A stretch of DNA of 64,000 bases from Ancylostoma caninum. Lineage: Eukaryota > Nematoda > Chromadorea > Rhabditida > Ancylostomatidae. The position numbers were made by a program, and so were the translations under genes. How positions within the stretch are numbered: position 1 is the stretch's first letter; the number at the start of each line of letters is the position of its first letter. The DNA lies in assembly GCA_037903475.1 (NCBI GenBank), contig JBAJFG010000344.1, positions 434,001 to 498,000 on the forward strand, written 5' to 3'. Positions 32,745-47,100 of the stretch are shown one piece after another. The notes under the pieces are model-generated. The model had not been told where the DNA came from. It saw only the letters and a program-made list of their open reading frames with translations, and searched no databases.

Positions 32745-35700
32745 CGTATTTTTCGTTGTCTTTGTTTACAACGTTAATTTTACGTTAATACAAAACATTT
32801 TTTAGTTCATAAAAGAAAAAAACAAAGCCAAAATCAAATAAACATTTATAATAGAATTTATAGAATTGGTTTCCACATCTTTCCCTATTCCATCTCCTCG
32901 TTTTTCATTTATTGTTTTCCTTTCCTTCTCATACCCCCCTCTTTTTTCATTCGCTTTTTTTCTCTTTTCTCCATCATCCCATGCTTTGAATTTTTTTGCC
33001 GATCCCTCGCTTCCGTTCCACACCCTCAAGTCCAGTCAGATCAACGTCTTTGTTAATATCAGCCTAGTAAGCGGCACTCTCTAACTAGACTACGACTACA
33101 TATAACAGGTGATATTATACGGGGATGCAATTAGGCCGCGTCTCTGCATAGTGGTAATCCCCAAGGTTGTCCTGACTTGTATCGTAGATCACAATTCACG
33201 TTGCAAACTAGATTGTAGCCTATGATCAGACATCAGTCCCGTTGAGCTTCAAAGGCTCGACGAGAGCAAGTGGGCGGACCCCTGGAGGATAGTTCCTTTT
33301 CTGGATGAGTGTTCTGTGATGTTTGATGTGTTTAGACAGGTTGGACAGCGTCCTTGGAAAGTAACTAAGAGGCGAGAATTGAAATTCGTAAACAACTCCA
33401 AGATTATTTTTGAAACTTTGTGGACAACGAATGATGGTCTTACCTTCAAAGTAACCCAGCGAAAAATGCCTTTAGAAGAACGTATTTGCAGGAAAAAAGA
33501 AAGAAAAAAACAAGAGGTTGCAGAGAGGCAGCCAAAGAGAGACTGACACTGATCATATGGGAGTGAAGAGAGAAAAAATTGCAGAGAAAACAAAACTAAA
33601 TGAGAAAGGCAGCGAAGAAAACAGGCCGAAAGTAAATTGCCGTTCCTGAAATAACCAACATAATCCTGGAAAAAGTACTGAATAGCAGCCGAGGTAACTC
33701 GTCCGTACGTGAAAGCTCGTCCAAGCGTGTGATTGGCTGCGAAAGTAGATAATTATTGACCACCAGAAAGGATCCAAATATCTTTCTTGTTTTTGGCCGT
33801 GGAATCCCCGACTAACAGAAAGAATTCTTAAAACTATATACCAACATATTCATAATCTTCTGGTCTAGGGTTTCAAAGAAAAAAAAAACTCGACCAATAA
33901 AAAGAACTTGGGTATTCGGAAAAACTAGCGAAAACCCTGTTTTAGAGTGGAAAATTGAAAAAAAAATTGGTTCAAAACATGAAGGAGTAAACTCGTTCAT
34001 GCTTTATGAGCAGAGCTTAATACTTGTGGCTGACGTATATCCTTGAACTACAACTTTTTGGGCCCCACTCACAGAAGCTAGCTCATAGGTCTAATTCGTG
34101 ATATGTGCACAACGAACACTTCAACATTTATATTACCCTGCAACAAGCTTTAATGGCTTGATCAGCGGGGAGGAAATCAGCTCAGCATTTCTTTTGGTTG
34201 GTTTAGGTGAAAACTGCAACCGTGGGCATAGAAAATTGGCACTGCATTAGCATCTTGAATTAGTTTATTTTCAATTGTTCACTATTATTATTTTTAATAT
34301 AATTTTTACCTATTATTTATTATTATAAATAATATTTTTATTAATTTTTATTTCCATCTGGGTCCCCAAAGTGGCCGAGACCCCACCTTTTTTCCCACGC
34401 CCCCCCTCCCTCCCACCCACTTTCTGCGTCCGCCACTGACTAGTCCTGATCTATAACCTATCTTCTACGGGTAGATTTTTCTTTCCCTGAAGAGGTCATT
34501 CAGGGCTCAGCTGTGCTCTCTCCCTCCACCCCTCTCCCAAATGCCGCTTTATCGCTGTTTTGAATAAGTCACTTAACGGTGAGGCAGTTTTTATGGTGTG
34601 CATTTTTGCGTCCGATCCGGTTTTTCCACGATGGAATTCGCGGGTGATGCGTACATACATTTTTTACTCGGCGTAAAGTCTACAGTTGTGTGTTGCGAGC
34701 CTATTGATTGATATGATGAACAGCTATGGATACTGATTGATTGAAAATTCTCGGAGTGATTTTAGGAGTCCTGCTGGAAGTGTCGGAACTGTAGAGGATG
34801 GAAAGAAGAGGGAGAAATTCCTTCTAATAAGAATTTTTCTGAGGGTCTCTGGCACGTTTTTGGCCTGGAGGGCCAGATTTCTGAAAGAAAAAACACTGAA
34901 AAATTATTTTCAACTTTGAATTAGAGAAAATGAAGATCAAAAATTTGTAAAATTAAAGAAGTTAAAACTGAGACAATGCATACTGATTTTTATCTGTTTC
35001 ATGAAGTAGTTTTGAAAATTTTGCCGAATAACTTCCGGAGTAAGGATTGGGGGAGGGCGAGGGGGGGGGGGGGGGTGGACGGCGTTAGGAGGAGGAAAGC
35101 AGCTCTCTTCTCTCCAAGAATTCCAAGAGCAGCAAGTCTGAAAAACGCTAAGGCTCTCGGATATGGACGAGTTTACCAGTTTCCTACATAGCTTATTCCA
35201 GTATTTCCTGTTGTCCCATTGTTCAACACTGCTAGATTTTTTCGAGGACAATGCTATCTCGTGTGGGACCGCCCATAAGGACGAGTTTTCCTGCGCATAC
35301 ACATCTGGTCCCACCATTAACCAATTAGCCTGTGCGTTTTTTTCGAGTAAAAACTTTTTTTTGCTCAAGAAAACTAATGGACACTTTCCCAAAAAATGTG
35401 GGCGGAGTCCAGCTCTGCGTTTTCCTGTGTTCTTACTACTTTTTGCAAATTCAACCTTGTTTCTGTCGCAATGTGTCCCCTACCACTCTTCCCCATGCCA
35501 AATTCCCATGCGGAAGTTTTGCTGTTGTCCATGTAGTTTCCATGTCGTCCTTTGTTTCCACTTTATAAATAGCCAAGCCCAAAATCCTTTATGTGGAGTC
35601 CCTATATATTGCATATTTACTTAGTCGTTTAGTGATTTGCTGAAGTGCATGTAAGAACAACACCGACAATTCTGGAAAAAGCCGCTCACTCGCCGTCAAA

Positions 35701-36959
35701 TAACGTCAACAGACTCCTGATCATATCATTAGAAACACTTCTTAATGGAAGTATTGGCGTCAATGAAGTATTTGGCTGGCTTACGTGAATAAGACAGCTT
35801 CTCGTTTGACATCATTTTCGTCGCGCATCGCTTTGAAATCCACCACATCATGCACATCACGAGTATCTTACCACGCCCTTTCGAACGAACGAGATATTTT
35901 GGTGGTGAACGATGTGTGATTCGCTACAGGACTACGCTAACAATTTCGAAAAGAGTGCAATTGTTGGCGTACGGACAAATGAGCGATTGATAGTTCAAAT
36001 ACACATATTAAATTTCTCATTTAATACTTCTCCTTCACACAAAAGTAGTACATAGTGCCGATTTGTGATCAGCTACCCAGTTACTCTCGCAGGAATAGAA
36101 AGTACAGGTAGGATTATATGGGATATGTTCGAATTCATAGGAGTGCTTAAATATACCAGTTTTCAGAAATCACTCTGAAGTCGCATTCAGTTCACGACAC
36201 TGCAGAAATGCGTGAGGTGTTCGACTGAGACTGACTCGGAAGCTGAGTGGACTGAGTGAGCGAAGGGACAGAACTTTCATGGGCCCTTCATTCTTTATTC
36301 TCTCTATCGCAACGGAACGAATAATATCGCTTTACATTTGCGGAGAGCTCAGCGATTCTCTCAATCTCTCCATGTACCCGTTTCGTCAAGTTTGACATTG
36401 CTTGCATGGATGTTTTGGGATCTTCTACATGGTCAAACCACAACTCTTTAGTTAATATGCCTCAAATCCTCATCTCAGACGTATGGACAACATCAAAATC
36501 TACGTTCTTCATTGATCTGTCGGAATCTGTCCTCCGTTCTAGGCTAAATTTCATCGAACAAGAAATGTGCGGCAGAGATGCACGCGATTCGCTGAGGGAG
36601 CGGGCACACGACCACTCTGGCCCACTGCGTATTGAGTCGGGATCTCGTTTTCGTACTGGTTGTGGTACATAGAAGCGGGACGGAGAATGGTCGATCGCTC
36701 ACCGGGACAGCATAGTGAAGACTGCTTTCATAGGATACGTAAGCATAATAGTGCAATATGTCTTGTTCTGAGCCTAATAGAGCTCTCATTCAACACATGT
36801 GAGCCAGAGAAGTTCTGTTGAAGACTTTTGGTAGTGCCTCACGGAAGATCGCAACATCGAACTGGTACAAGTACTCGCTTATTTATCCTCCTTAGCTCGC
36901 GGGCTGCTGTATGTAGAAACAACGGGATTTTCCGAGTACCTCGTAATCATTTTCCAGCA
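32745..36959. other. Large-intron sequence, no gene recognised
   Basis: Holds a pyrimidine-rich block (32875-32990), a partial MITE (34262-34438), a 15-base G run (35061-35075) and two GGACGAGTTT words (35165, 35279). The longer frames (for example 34937-35392 and 35163-35624) have no domain signature. Confidence 0.45.
34262..34438 (-). mobile_element. hAT-like MITE, copy 4, left-truncated
   Basis: The AT-rich body (aataatatttttattaattt), 'ccatctgggtccccaaagtggccgagaccccacc', a C run and the end ACTTTCTGCGTCCGCCACTG are the reverse complement of the left half of the copy at 47877-48134. The other terminus is missing. Confidence 0.75.
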
Positions 36960-37600
36960 ACATCTATCCTTTGCCAGGATCTTATTCTGCTGCAAGTCCT
37001 TCCTGAGGAACAACAGATCTTTTCCCAGTCGCTACATCCAGAGTTTCTTGGGATCTCCCACCATGCTTGACGCACTCTCCACAACATCCCATGCGGCAAT
37101 AGCTAAGGCCTAATGCTACATACATGTGTGTCCTAACCATGTCAGCCTTCGCTTTCTGCTCTTAGCCGCAATGTGAGGCTGGCTACAACATCTTCGTCGA
37201 ATGCCTTCATTTCGTATTCTGTTTCGTAGCATTATGCCATGATTTTGTCGAAGAGGTCGCCATCAAAATGCTTCCAGCCTCTGCGTCCCGAAAGAAGAAT
37301 TATTCAGAGTTAAGCTCCCTAAAGAAGTATCGCTAGTATCAGTAGTCACTATGTATATCCTTATGTCCGTAGTAATGGAACCTTCGGCTTACGCCACAAA
37401 CGCCACACAAACGATTCGAGTACAGCAGAAGCGACTAAGATACGATCCAGGATCTTCATCGAAGGCGCAACTTTCTTCTCCTCACTATCGAACTATGACA
37501 CTTGAAATGGTGCACTTCCTCCAGCTCCATACCGTTCATATGCACAGTCACTGGTGTTCGATCAATTATTAAAACCTTGGCTTCCGCTGCATTGATGACC
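36960..37600 (-). pseudogene. Degenerate non-LTR reverse transcriptase C-terminus
   Basis: Minus-strand fragments in shifting frames resemble the C-terminal part of RTE/jockey-type pol. In order: RTPVTVHMNGMELEEVHHFK (near 37550), RNRIRNEGIRRRCC then RRLTWLGH (near 37150-37230), and RLGKDLLFLRKDL followed by KILAKDRCCWK (near 36970-37040). Stops and frameshifts separate them. It differs from the intact RTE and is an old fossil. Confidence 0.6.
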
Positions 37601-37671
37601 ACCAGACCGAGTGGTCATGCCGAATGATGATAACCAGACCAAATGGTCGTGCCGCACTGGTATAACAGGAG

Positions 37672-40235
37672 TGTAACACCGAGAGTTTCAGCACTGGGTA
37701 ACTCTTACGCAACCGGAATTGCTTGGCACTTCGGCTGAATTAAGTTGAAATCCTCCCTTTGAATGAAAATTCTCATTTAGAGTCCTCACACGACCCAATA
37801 CCAGCAAAAACCAGCGCAGCGCAGGCGATAGTGAGGATGACGTATGATTTGGTTATTTCATCATCTTAAGATGTTTCAAAATAAGCTATAACGCTGTGAA
37901 CGGTGCAACGCTCGCAAGTACAGGCCTTAAGTCTTAAATAATATAGGGGGTGACCAAAAAGTGAATGCAGCGCTGTCAAAAAGGTGCAGATCCTTCAACC
38001 GCTGTTTGCGCTCCTGTCCTAATCTGTTATTCTTAATCGAAAAGAAGATCCATGTTTGTATGCTTAATACAATTGCCGAGTAAAAATACGTTCACTTGAA
38101 AATGGTCTCGAAATGGGTCTTTTTGCAAAAAAAAATATAAACGTCTCTACATAAGACGGCGTGTTGTGTGCAACATGGTGTTAATGGTTAGTTTCACAAA
38201 TCCTTTAACTAAAGTTTTCAACTTATGAGAAAGCACTCCTACAGTGTATCCATCCGTTATAAGCGCTATCATGTTTACCACCGAGAGATTCAGCGATGGG
38301 CTTTCATGACTTCCGGGATAGTACATACAATTTCAGATTTCAATTATTAGCCATTCCGTTTTTCAAGTCCGTTTGCGGAGCTATATGCGATCTCTGCTAC
38401 AGTTCCGCAAACGGAGGTGAAAATGGAAAATGGAAATGCTCGATAATTGAAATTTGAAATTCTCTCATTTTTGAACCTAGCATGCAAAAATATGCTACAT
38501 ATGGGAAGGTCCCTAAGACCCTTTGGCTCTTTTATAAAAATTGGTTGACTTGTTGACATAAGCAACAGGCTAACCGATTGTAATAGGTCAGTTGGTGGCT
38601 CTTGAAGAAAAAAAGAATATAGCCAGTACAGACGCAGAATTTATGAGAGCACGCATAGTTGGATATGCTCCAAATATCGTCAGAATCAGAGGCCCATATA
38701 GGCTGTTTCAAATAAAGCTGACCAACATACCAGTAGCGCTATATGTGAAGAACACTGTTGAGATGTCAACAGGTTACTGAGCGAAGATCACAAATTTACT
38801 CAAACTAGGACTTTTTATAGTCACAAGGGGCAGACTCGTTCTTCGATCAAAGCAAAAGACACTCTATAGTCAAGCTTTTCCAACTTTCTGGATGGATTGC
38901 GTTGTTGAGCGAGATTTATACTGCTTACGACAAGCACTCTTGCAATTTCTCGCAACGTTTTTAATTGGACTCTTCCACAGGCCTATGTCAATCATCACAT
39001 TGAGTGCGCTTCCTCATTGGTTTTTACTTGTTTTCGAGGATCATGCGTTTTGATAAAACGTATTCCTATTAGCGTTCCAATTTCAACTGAATGATTGATG
39101 TTTTAACATTGCGCATCGAAGCCACATTTTTTGTATCTTCGTGGTCAGTATTCGATTAGATTGAGAGTCTTTAGATAACATCAGATATTGTACACATTGG
39201 CGGACCTTCACATCTGCTCCTCTTTCCACTGTTCTCAGTTGGTCATGCATGTAAACGATTGCCACGTTAACCCGTATTACAATGTGCATGGCATATACAG
39301 TGTACCCACTGTATTGTATGTATTAGGATCTGAGTAAAGCGCTTAGCGAAAGCTCACTGGAATAAATTGCTACGAGTGGCTAGCGGTCCAAAATTGCCCA
39401 GAAGCAACTTTGGACTACCACTGAGACATTCGCGCAGCTCTATCCTCGTCAAAGGTGAACTCTACAGCTCTTTTCTATCATAGTACACCTATTGTCAAAT
39501 GAACAATGCCAATTGGAGAAAAAAAAACATTTCGCAACCGCTGGAACGGGAGGGGTTGAGGGCAAAACAAGCTCAACTTTCCGAGGATAGAGCTAAGCGA
39601 ATGTCTGAGGAGGATAACACAACGCTCATTGGGATTCGGTACAAACTTGTTCCTTAAATGCAAGCGCTGAAGCAAGAATAGGATACAGAACAGAATGTTA
39701 GCCTTTCTAAAGCACATCCGTTCACAGGGATAACGCCGGGTCGAGCTCTGTGGTGCTGAATGTTGGCCTGTCACCAAGGAAATGGAACGTCAACTAACGG
39801 TATGGAGATGAGAATGCTGCGGTGGATGGGTGTCATTACGCAACTGGATCGCTTCCGCAACCAGGACATACGACAGCGATTTGGAGTTGCTGCGATAGCC
39901 GACAACCTCTGTGAGGCTCTTCTGCGATGGTTCGGTCACGTTCTTCGTATCAACGGCGATAAAGTCTGTAGGATTTGCTTCAATCTAGAGGTACAGGAAA
40001 GCGACCAAAAGGATGGCTGGAACAAAGATGGCTTGACACTGTGCAACTGACCTCACGCTGGCTAGGATCCATCCCGACCAGGCACACGACAGAGCAATAT
40101 GGCGTCGAACGATCAGCAAAGCGGACCCCGCTACGAAACGGGAAAAATGCTGAGGAAAATGAATCCATTTACAGAGGCGATATGATGTGTAACACCGAGA
40201 GATTCAGCGTAGAGCTTCTATGAATTCCCAGGCAA
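37672..40235. repeat. ACACCGAGAGATTCAGCG repeat, three copies
   Basis: Near-identical segments lie at about 37672-37700, 38278-38330 and 40189-40235. The second and third extend through a shared block of the form 'gagagattcagcg...gcttctatga.ttccc.gg'. The third directly follows the pol fragment at 39746-40152, so these are probably 3' ends of the same old retrotransposon family. Confidence 0.55.
39746..40152 (+). pseudogene. Non-LTR retrotransposon pol C-terminus, broken
   Basis: Pieces in two or three frames read CGAECWPVTKEMERQLT, then EMRMLRWMGVITQLDRFRNQ, then IRQRFGVAAIADNLCEALLR and WFGHVLRI, then GKRPKGW/QRWLDT, then HPDQAHDRAIWRRTISKADP. This is the conserved C-terminal tail of an RTE-like pol, with at least two frameshifts. 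No endonuclease or RT core was seen upstream, so it looks like a 5'-truncated insertion that has decayed. Confidence 0.8.
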
Positions 40236-41714
40236 GTTTATACAAGTGAATGCTTTCGTCATTTTGTCGATCATATAGCCGGATTTCATCATTGTTGCCG
40301 TCACCCATCCCACACAATATAAATGGGAGAACTGGTCCCCTACGTAGCTATGGCGCCTCAATTTCTTATAAAGAGTTCGATTCCCTCGCTTTCTCACGTT
40401 CGAAACAAAGCGCCGGATGACAAAGAGTATCTACGACGATGAGCAACGATAGCTGAATTGATTATGAGGATCACTTCATCCAACCCTCACTAACTGTATT
40501 ACTACAATAGTCTTGCTGTCGTGGAGAGAACAGTTCATTTATGGGAGACCAGAGAAGGCAATCGTGTCAGGACGTGAAAACTCGCCATTTCTCCTGTTTG
40601 ACATGTCTTGGCGTGACTGCACTTCCGTAACAGTGTCCAGTAGTGACTGACACATTTCCGGGCGAGAAATTTAAAGTGACATTTCTTCTCTTGCAATCCA
40701 CTTGAACATCATTTCAGCTAACAGTGGTGAATGATTGCGCACATACACTTTACCGTCAACCAACGTTTCTTCGATATATGTTGGACGACGCTGGTTTCAG
40801 TTGTACTCGCTCAGTTCGTTGCACGTCGCACATCAGCAGTATGCACTTATGTGTGAGTGTGTGTACGCGCGTACGTGTTCCACAATGTGTACAGCGTATA
40901 AATCACACCACACTCACACAAGGTTAACTTTTAACGTAAGTGCAAAACCAATCACCAGCCACGACGACTATTGCACGTGCGTTCGTTTCATTGCTGTGCA
41001 CATATTGAGTTACAGTAGAAAAGTAGGCAAGATCTTACATTTGCATGAATTCGCTGCGATATTTCCTTTCAAACCTGGCGGGAACATTGTGGGCCACGCC
41101 CAGCTTTGGTGCAGTTCACGCGACCTAACCGTGCCAATCGATGATTTGGCACGCTTTTGTACAGTATCCCACAGGTCGAAACAAGTTACACCGTAGCTGG
41201 TGATCCATGCAAATTTAATGAAGGTAGGTAAATTATTCAAACGAACTGATACAAAAGGGCAGCTTAGTTAAGCAAGCTTCTCCCTACTGAGAAGGTCTAT
41301 GGTGTGCTGGCCACGCCCACTTTTTCAATTGACCAGTGACAAAGGGGATGAGTATTGCGCGGTAGTAGTTGGAGAAATTCACAAGAAAAAAAGCTCATAT
41401 TTCCAATTTCTCGAGGAATTTGGTGCAATGATGGAAAATGATCCAGAAAAGAGTAATTTCTCTTCCATTTTTCACATCTTCCTTGTTCCTTGGAGGATTT
41501 TTAGAGGGGATGAGTAAAAGGCCTAGCCCCACGATTTTTCACATGCGTACATACTGTGGCAGTTGTCCGCATCAATTTGATCAGTTGGAGAACTACCAAG
41601 AAAACCCATTTTGCTACATTTAAAAGATTTAAAGATTATTTAACACTCTCTTCTCACTTCCCATAATAGGTGATTTTTCCAAGTCCGCTCAAGGGATTAC
41701 ATCCATAGAAAATG

Positions 41715-42185
41715 TGTCAGTTGTACAGATTACTGAACTACTACACCTCTACTATAGCTACGTCTTGTACCACACCTTTAATGTACTTTGGCTCTACCCC
41801 TTTAGTATACGTAAGCTTGCCACACCTCTGCTACAGGCCTGCTGCACGTACTACGCCTCTACTACACCTTTACCATACCCAAATATACTGCTCCTCTGGT
41901 ATACCTACATATACTACGTCTGAACTAAACCTCTACTACACCTCTTACTACGTATATGTGCTACACCTGTTTTATACTATAGTATGCTACACCTTGAGTA
42001 TGCGTACGTATACTACACCTCTACTGCAGGCTTACTACACCTACTACACCTCTACTACACCTTAACTATACCTAAGTATACTACCCCTTAGTATTCCTAC
42101 ATATACTGCTCCTCCACCTCTACTACAGCTGTACTACACCTCTATATCTTGACTACACCTCTACTACACCTCTATATCGCTACTT
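41715..42185. repeat. Degenerate CTACTACACCT satellite
   Basis: Variants of 'actacacctctactacacc' recur throughout about 470 bases, mixed with 'accatacctaagtatactac'. The repeats are imperfect, so the array is old. Frames inside it (Thr/Tyr/Leu-rich) are repeat artefacts. Confidence 0.85.
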
Positions 42186-43915
42186 TACCCTTTATTGAAA
42201 GATTTGTCCAATATTTTACCTGCTCTGCGTCTTTATACCCTATGCAGTTTGCTTTATCTATCGATCCCCAAACTTCAACCCCTCAATACCGAAGATTTTT
42301 TCCGTGTGTTGTGCACTATTACTACGTACGCACACACGATGACGGCAGGTCACAGTGTGGTTTTTTTTCTAGCATCGGCTGCTTTCCGGTGCGGCGTCTC
42401 GCCTCACTCTCTCGATCCACCACCGCCACCACTTTGCACGGACGGATGGACGGGCGAGACATAGGTTAAGACACACACACGTTAGCGCAAGCGTCAAAGT
42501 ACAAAAATACTCTCGTGCAACGCGCTCGCGCGCGCACGTACGAACGCGTATGTGCTAGTTTACACACATCGCATACACGTCGTCGCACTATGCGTGTCTG
42601 CGTCTCCGCGCCGAACACACTGTCTGCCGCGACGCTTACGCTCGCCTCGCACTTCACTATATACGACCGCGACCGCGACCGCATCGTGCGAGATGGCGAT
42701 TAAAGTGCTGATGCACTTCGATGAGAGAACGTTTGGTTAACCTTGGCGCTGCCGGTGAGCATCGTTTGGCAGCGTTGTCAGCTGACAGCTGAGCCAACCA
42801 CTCATCACCAACCATTCTCATTTTTTACGGTATTTTTTCCGCGCTCGTTCAGGTTTATTGCCGGAAAAAAATGGAAAAAGTGCATTGCTGGCGGGATTTT
42901 GCCTGGTGTTATTACGAAACCATTTCGAATAAGGCAAAAATAACAGTGATATTTGAAAAACTAGTTTTTTCCCACTCATTGATCAGTTATTGAGAAGCCA
43001 TGTTTTCATTGGATGCCAAAAAATGCACCAATTAGAGATTAGCTCCATAGAAACGCCGAAATGTCGAAAGAATCAAATCAAAATTCTTATTTGCCTCTTT
43101 TTCTCTCCGGAAACAGTTGAAACGGTGAAATTCTACTTCAAGAAGCTGACATCCTCTATGCCTCATGTAAGTCGTCGCTGATTGGCTGGTTTGCAATATG
43201 AACCAGTCAGAGAAGGGGCACCGCCTTGGTATAGCGAATTGCAAGTCCGTATGGATTTGGAACGATTTCTTGAGAACATGATGATTTTTCCGTAACTTCT
43301 CCAACTTATATGTAGCCTGTTCAGAGCCATAATTTACTCTCCTCTACTGGCGTCAGATCTGATTGGTCTATCTTCAATGTTGACCAATGAAGAAGAGGAC
43401 AGGGGTGTTACAGAGGAAAATGACATTTCATGGAATTTCTCGATCAAAAAAAACTGGCAGATGACGATTGCTGTTGCTATTCATTAGTGAAGCTATCATC
43501 CACATGACCATAAGACAAAAAAGGACCAGTTATAACCGCGCGCTATTCGCATTGTGGGCGTGGCCAAGTTTTGTTCTTCTCGTCTAAAATCTCACTCCGT
43601 GAGAAATTTCTTGTGAAACCGTACTAATAGTTCATAAAAATTATATGACATAAATAGTGCCTCATTTAGACGACTTCGGATACAGTTATTTGTTTGTACA
43701 TAAACCAGGGTCATTATTTCGAGAATTCTCAAAAATAGGAGCCCCTCGCCGTCTGACTCTACCCTAGATAGAGATTGTTCACGTCTTTACCAGTCCTACA
43801 ACGAAGTGAAATTTGTGAAAACTGCTCCACATCGTCTCTTCCCCTGGTTGATAGAGACGCAGAGTAAAGTCACACTGTCGTCTGATGTCTGTCCACCTCA
43901 CCAATAATTCTGTGT

Positions 43916-44133
43916 CCAGATGCATCATTGAAATTACCCACACTACGTGCGTTATCTATACCTATTTGCTACTCTATGGGTAATCATCAGTATAAGATTA
44001 CCCATCCTTCCAATCATGCATTCGGCACCATTGAGATTACCCGGGGTTAACGTGCTAACAACCCCCAATCTTATCTATTGTTGAGAAGAGCGTGAACAAT
44101 TTACCCTGGGTAATCTCAGCGAACATCCCGGCC
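43916..44133. repeat. GATTACCC palindromic repeat family, copy 2
   Basis: Runs from 'tccagatgcatcattgaaattaccc' to 'ttaccctgggtaatctcagcgaacatcccgg', inverted ends shared with the copy at 54631. The middle holds further GGGTAATC/GATTACCC inversions and GTTAACGTG. Confidence 0.6.
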
Positions 44134-47100
44134 TAGAAGGGCCCAGCTCCTCCGTTCCTACCCCAGATCCCTTGCAGCTCACAAAACGAGTTACGGCTAA
44201 CCGTCCTCGTGGTTCCTCTAATTAAAATTTCTCTAACCGTCTGCGTCTCTTCGTGACAGAAACTATACGATCGTAAGGACGTGCGTAACTTGTATTCGTC
44301 GCCGCGCAAAAATGCACTTTCAAGTGGCATAACCTTACTAGAGAACGCTTTTTTTTCGTTCTAGCGATTGCTGACAGACGTATGTGTGTGACGACCTTGA
44401 ACGTCGTAAAAGTTGCAGCGGCGGCGCTACGGGACGCGCGAGTACGTCTCAAAAATTCATGATCCACACATAAGAAATCGATAATCGCAAACCCCTCGCA
44501 CGTATCCGTCGCTGGCACAACCGCAAACGTAATCGACAAGTGCATTTTGTGCGTGTTGCATTCCAGCAGTTGCGCAAAAACCTGGCAGTTCGTCAGCGTC
44601 GACGGCAGAAAAAACCGCGCTCCAATCAATTATATACTCTATACGTGTCATTATAATGAAACTCAGCACTGTTGACATGATCATATGACAGCGGTGCGCG
44701 TTATCGAATTATTGAAACAGCCGTACCTTGGAAATTTATGTGTTTCGTCAGAAATTGTTGTTGTTGAATCAGGTTAGGCCCCCTAGTCAGGACAGGACTT
44801 GTGTTACTATGTAGCACACCGTACACCTACGCACTAGTCACCCCACCGGCCGGGTTACTGTACTCAATAGAGAGCACACGCGAAAACATGTCCTATACAC
44901 GGTTTGAACTTATACAATGACCTTTAACGTGTTGGTACATGTAAACATCCCTTGTTGACAGGCACAGGTGACCTATTCCGTGTATGTAACTGGTACTGAG
45001 TGGAGAACAGGGTGAGAAGGAACTTCCCTAGACATCGGCCAAATTTTTTTTTCGAACGATCGGGGGGAGGGGGGGGGGGGTGAGGCATAGAGGAGAAGGA
45101 GCTTCTATATGAATAAGATATACTCGACAACAAAAGAAAGAAAAAAATGTCCGGTTTAATTACCCACTTTGAACTATAAAACCGAGTAGTATCAATAGTA
45201 ATATTAACAATATTTTTTACTATCTGCTCCACATAAGGGAAAAACTGAAAATTCAACTCCTGGGCGGTAATGCTCTGTGCTTTTCTAATTTATAGAGACT
45301 TAGCTAGGTCCTATATCCAATATACATAATATGTCCTAAGGCTAGATGTCTGAGGAAAACAACAACATTGTTCAGTTACCCATGTATCAAAAAATGTGAC
45401 CTCTCCGCACACAAAATGGTGATGTGGACTTATTTTTCTTTAACTCAGAAATAGTCCGCAAAAAATCCAAAACTTTCGCGGTTTTCTAGCTTTCTACTTC
45501 TATACACTCGAAAATATGACAATACCTCATGTGATGTGTGCCTGACTGGAACTGCAAAAAGACTCGGTTCAGTTACCCAAGTCCCTGCAACGGATAGGGA
45601 GAATATCTACGGATCCACTTTCCTGGTGCGACTCGTCTTCGTCAGCGCGAATTCAAAATTCCACTAGTACAAAATTCATTTTTTGTTAGTCTTGCATTCT
45701 TTTAATTAACTAATTTTCTGGAAAACTCACGAAGTGTACGTAGCAAGGCAGAAATAAACCTTTTTTTTGGAGGAGGAAAATGTTTTCGCTTGGCGAAGAT
45801 AGCAAAACCCGGTCACTATATCGTTTCCCATCTCTTTGTTCGCCCCTATGCTTATTTAGCTAGACCTACTTGGGTAACTGAACCTGATAGGTAATCACTG
45901 AACCTGTAAGTGATCTATGACCTCTTAGGAGTCGTATCTGTGCTATCTTAACAAAGCCCTTCTACAGTGGGCTCAAAGGATTTCCACTTGTCTAAGCTCA
46001 ATTAATTTCAATGGTTCAGTTACCCAACCAAGAGGATTACCACAGCGTTGGAAAGAAAATTTCCCTGTTCCTGAGCGGTTTACTCACATACGTGATAGCT
46101 TGAATTTTTTTGATAAATTGCCAAAAAAAAACCCAGCATCTAGAACTGTCATTGAGTAGTCGCTAGCTATTCAACCGTAAGTATTATTTACAAATTTCAT
46201 GGGATTCGTCTCTTGGTCTGCAATTACACATCCGTGGAAGAAATGATATTTTAGCTATCCTAACTTTAACTATGTATTAGTAGATGAGTAGCAGAGTTGT
46301 GAGCGTAACCGCCAACCTAATCCTTAGGGCACTAATGTCGTAGCGCATACCCTTTGGGACTAAATTTAGCGCTGAACTCCTAGAGCTGCAAACCCAAGTA
46401 TTGCAACAGCCAGCCAACCGCCGCCGGCTTTTCTTATCTCCAACGGCAATCACCGAAACGTAATTATAATGCTAATTTGAAGCGCTTGCAAGCAATCCAA
46501 ATAGTCAATCGAGCCAAAAAAGGAAATTTCCCTCTCAAACCGGCTTGAAATTTCCGTGAAGTGCATTTACATTGAGGCTATACAGCTGTAATTGGCTTAT
46601 TTCAACGCTCGCAGTAGAAATTTCTTTCCAGAAAAATTTCCCAAGGAAAAACTCTTTTTCTGTCAAGTAAGACCTATCTTTGCCGGACCTTTCCTAATTT
46701 TTCCAGGAAGAGGGGAATTCCCTCGAATCATCTGCTGTGCCCTTGTCCACAATGTCTGCAAGTGCATCATCACTAACACTGCTCCCCGCAGTCCATTGAC
46801 GAGATGTATGTGTATAGTTGATAAAGTGCATTTTTCGAGTGCCTAGCGAGATGGAGTGAGGTTGGCCGGCCGGCCGCACTGACAGCTGGTTTTATAGGAC
46901 AACTGTTCCAAAAAATACCTCTCCTATGGTTTTTTGTAAACAGCTTTTTGTTCTTTTCTTTTGTAACTATGTTCTCCTATGCTTTGGGTTAGATAAGATT
47001 TCAAAAATCAAATTTTAAAGATACTTGAACGGTGAAAACCTGTAATTATTAAATATTACTTTTTAGTTCCATTTGTTTACTATTTGAATCGTGTACTGAA

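Noticed and set aside
32323..32805. 160-residue frame over the RTE end and its tail
   Set aside because: It is an out-of-frame overlap of the RTE coding end and the ATTC tail, not a gene.
34937..35624. Overlapping frames of about 150 residues on both strands
   Set aside because: No recognisable domain, no splice context, partly built on a poly-G tract; treated as chance frames.
36544..36789. 81-residue minus-strand frame near the retrotransposon fossil
   Set aside because: It does not continue the pol-like blocks seen at 36960-37600 and has no motif.
41712..42065. 117-residue Thr/Tyr/Leu-rich frame
   Set aside because: It is a translation of the CTACTACACC satellite.
44222..44629. 135-residue minus-strand frame in a GC-rich island
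   Set aside because: It has no domain similarity I recognise and no matching splice partners; the openness can be explained by composition.
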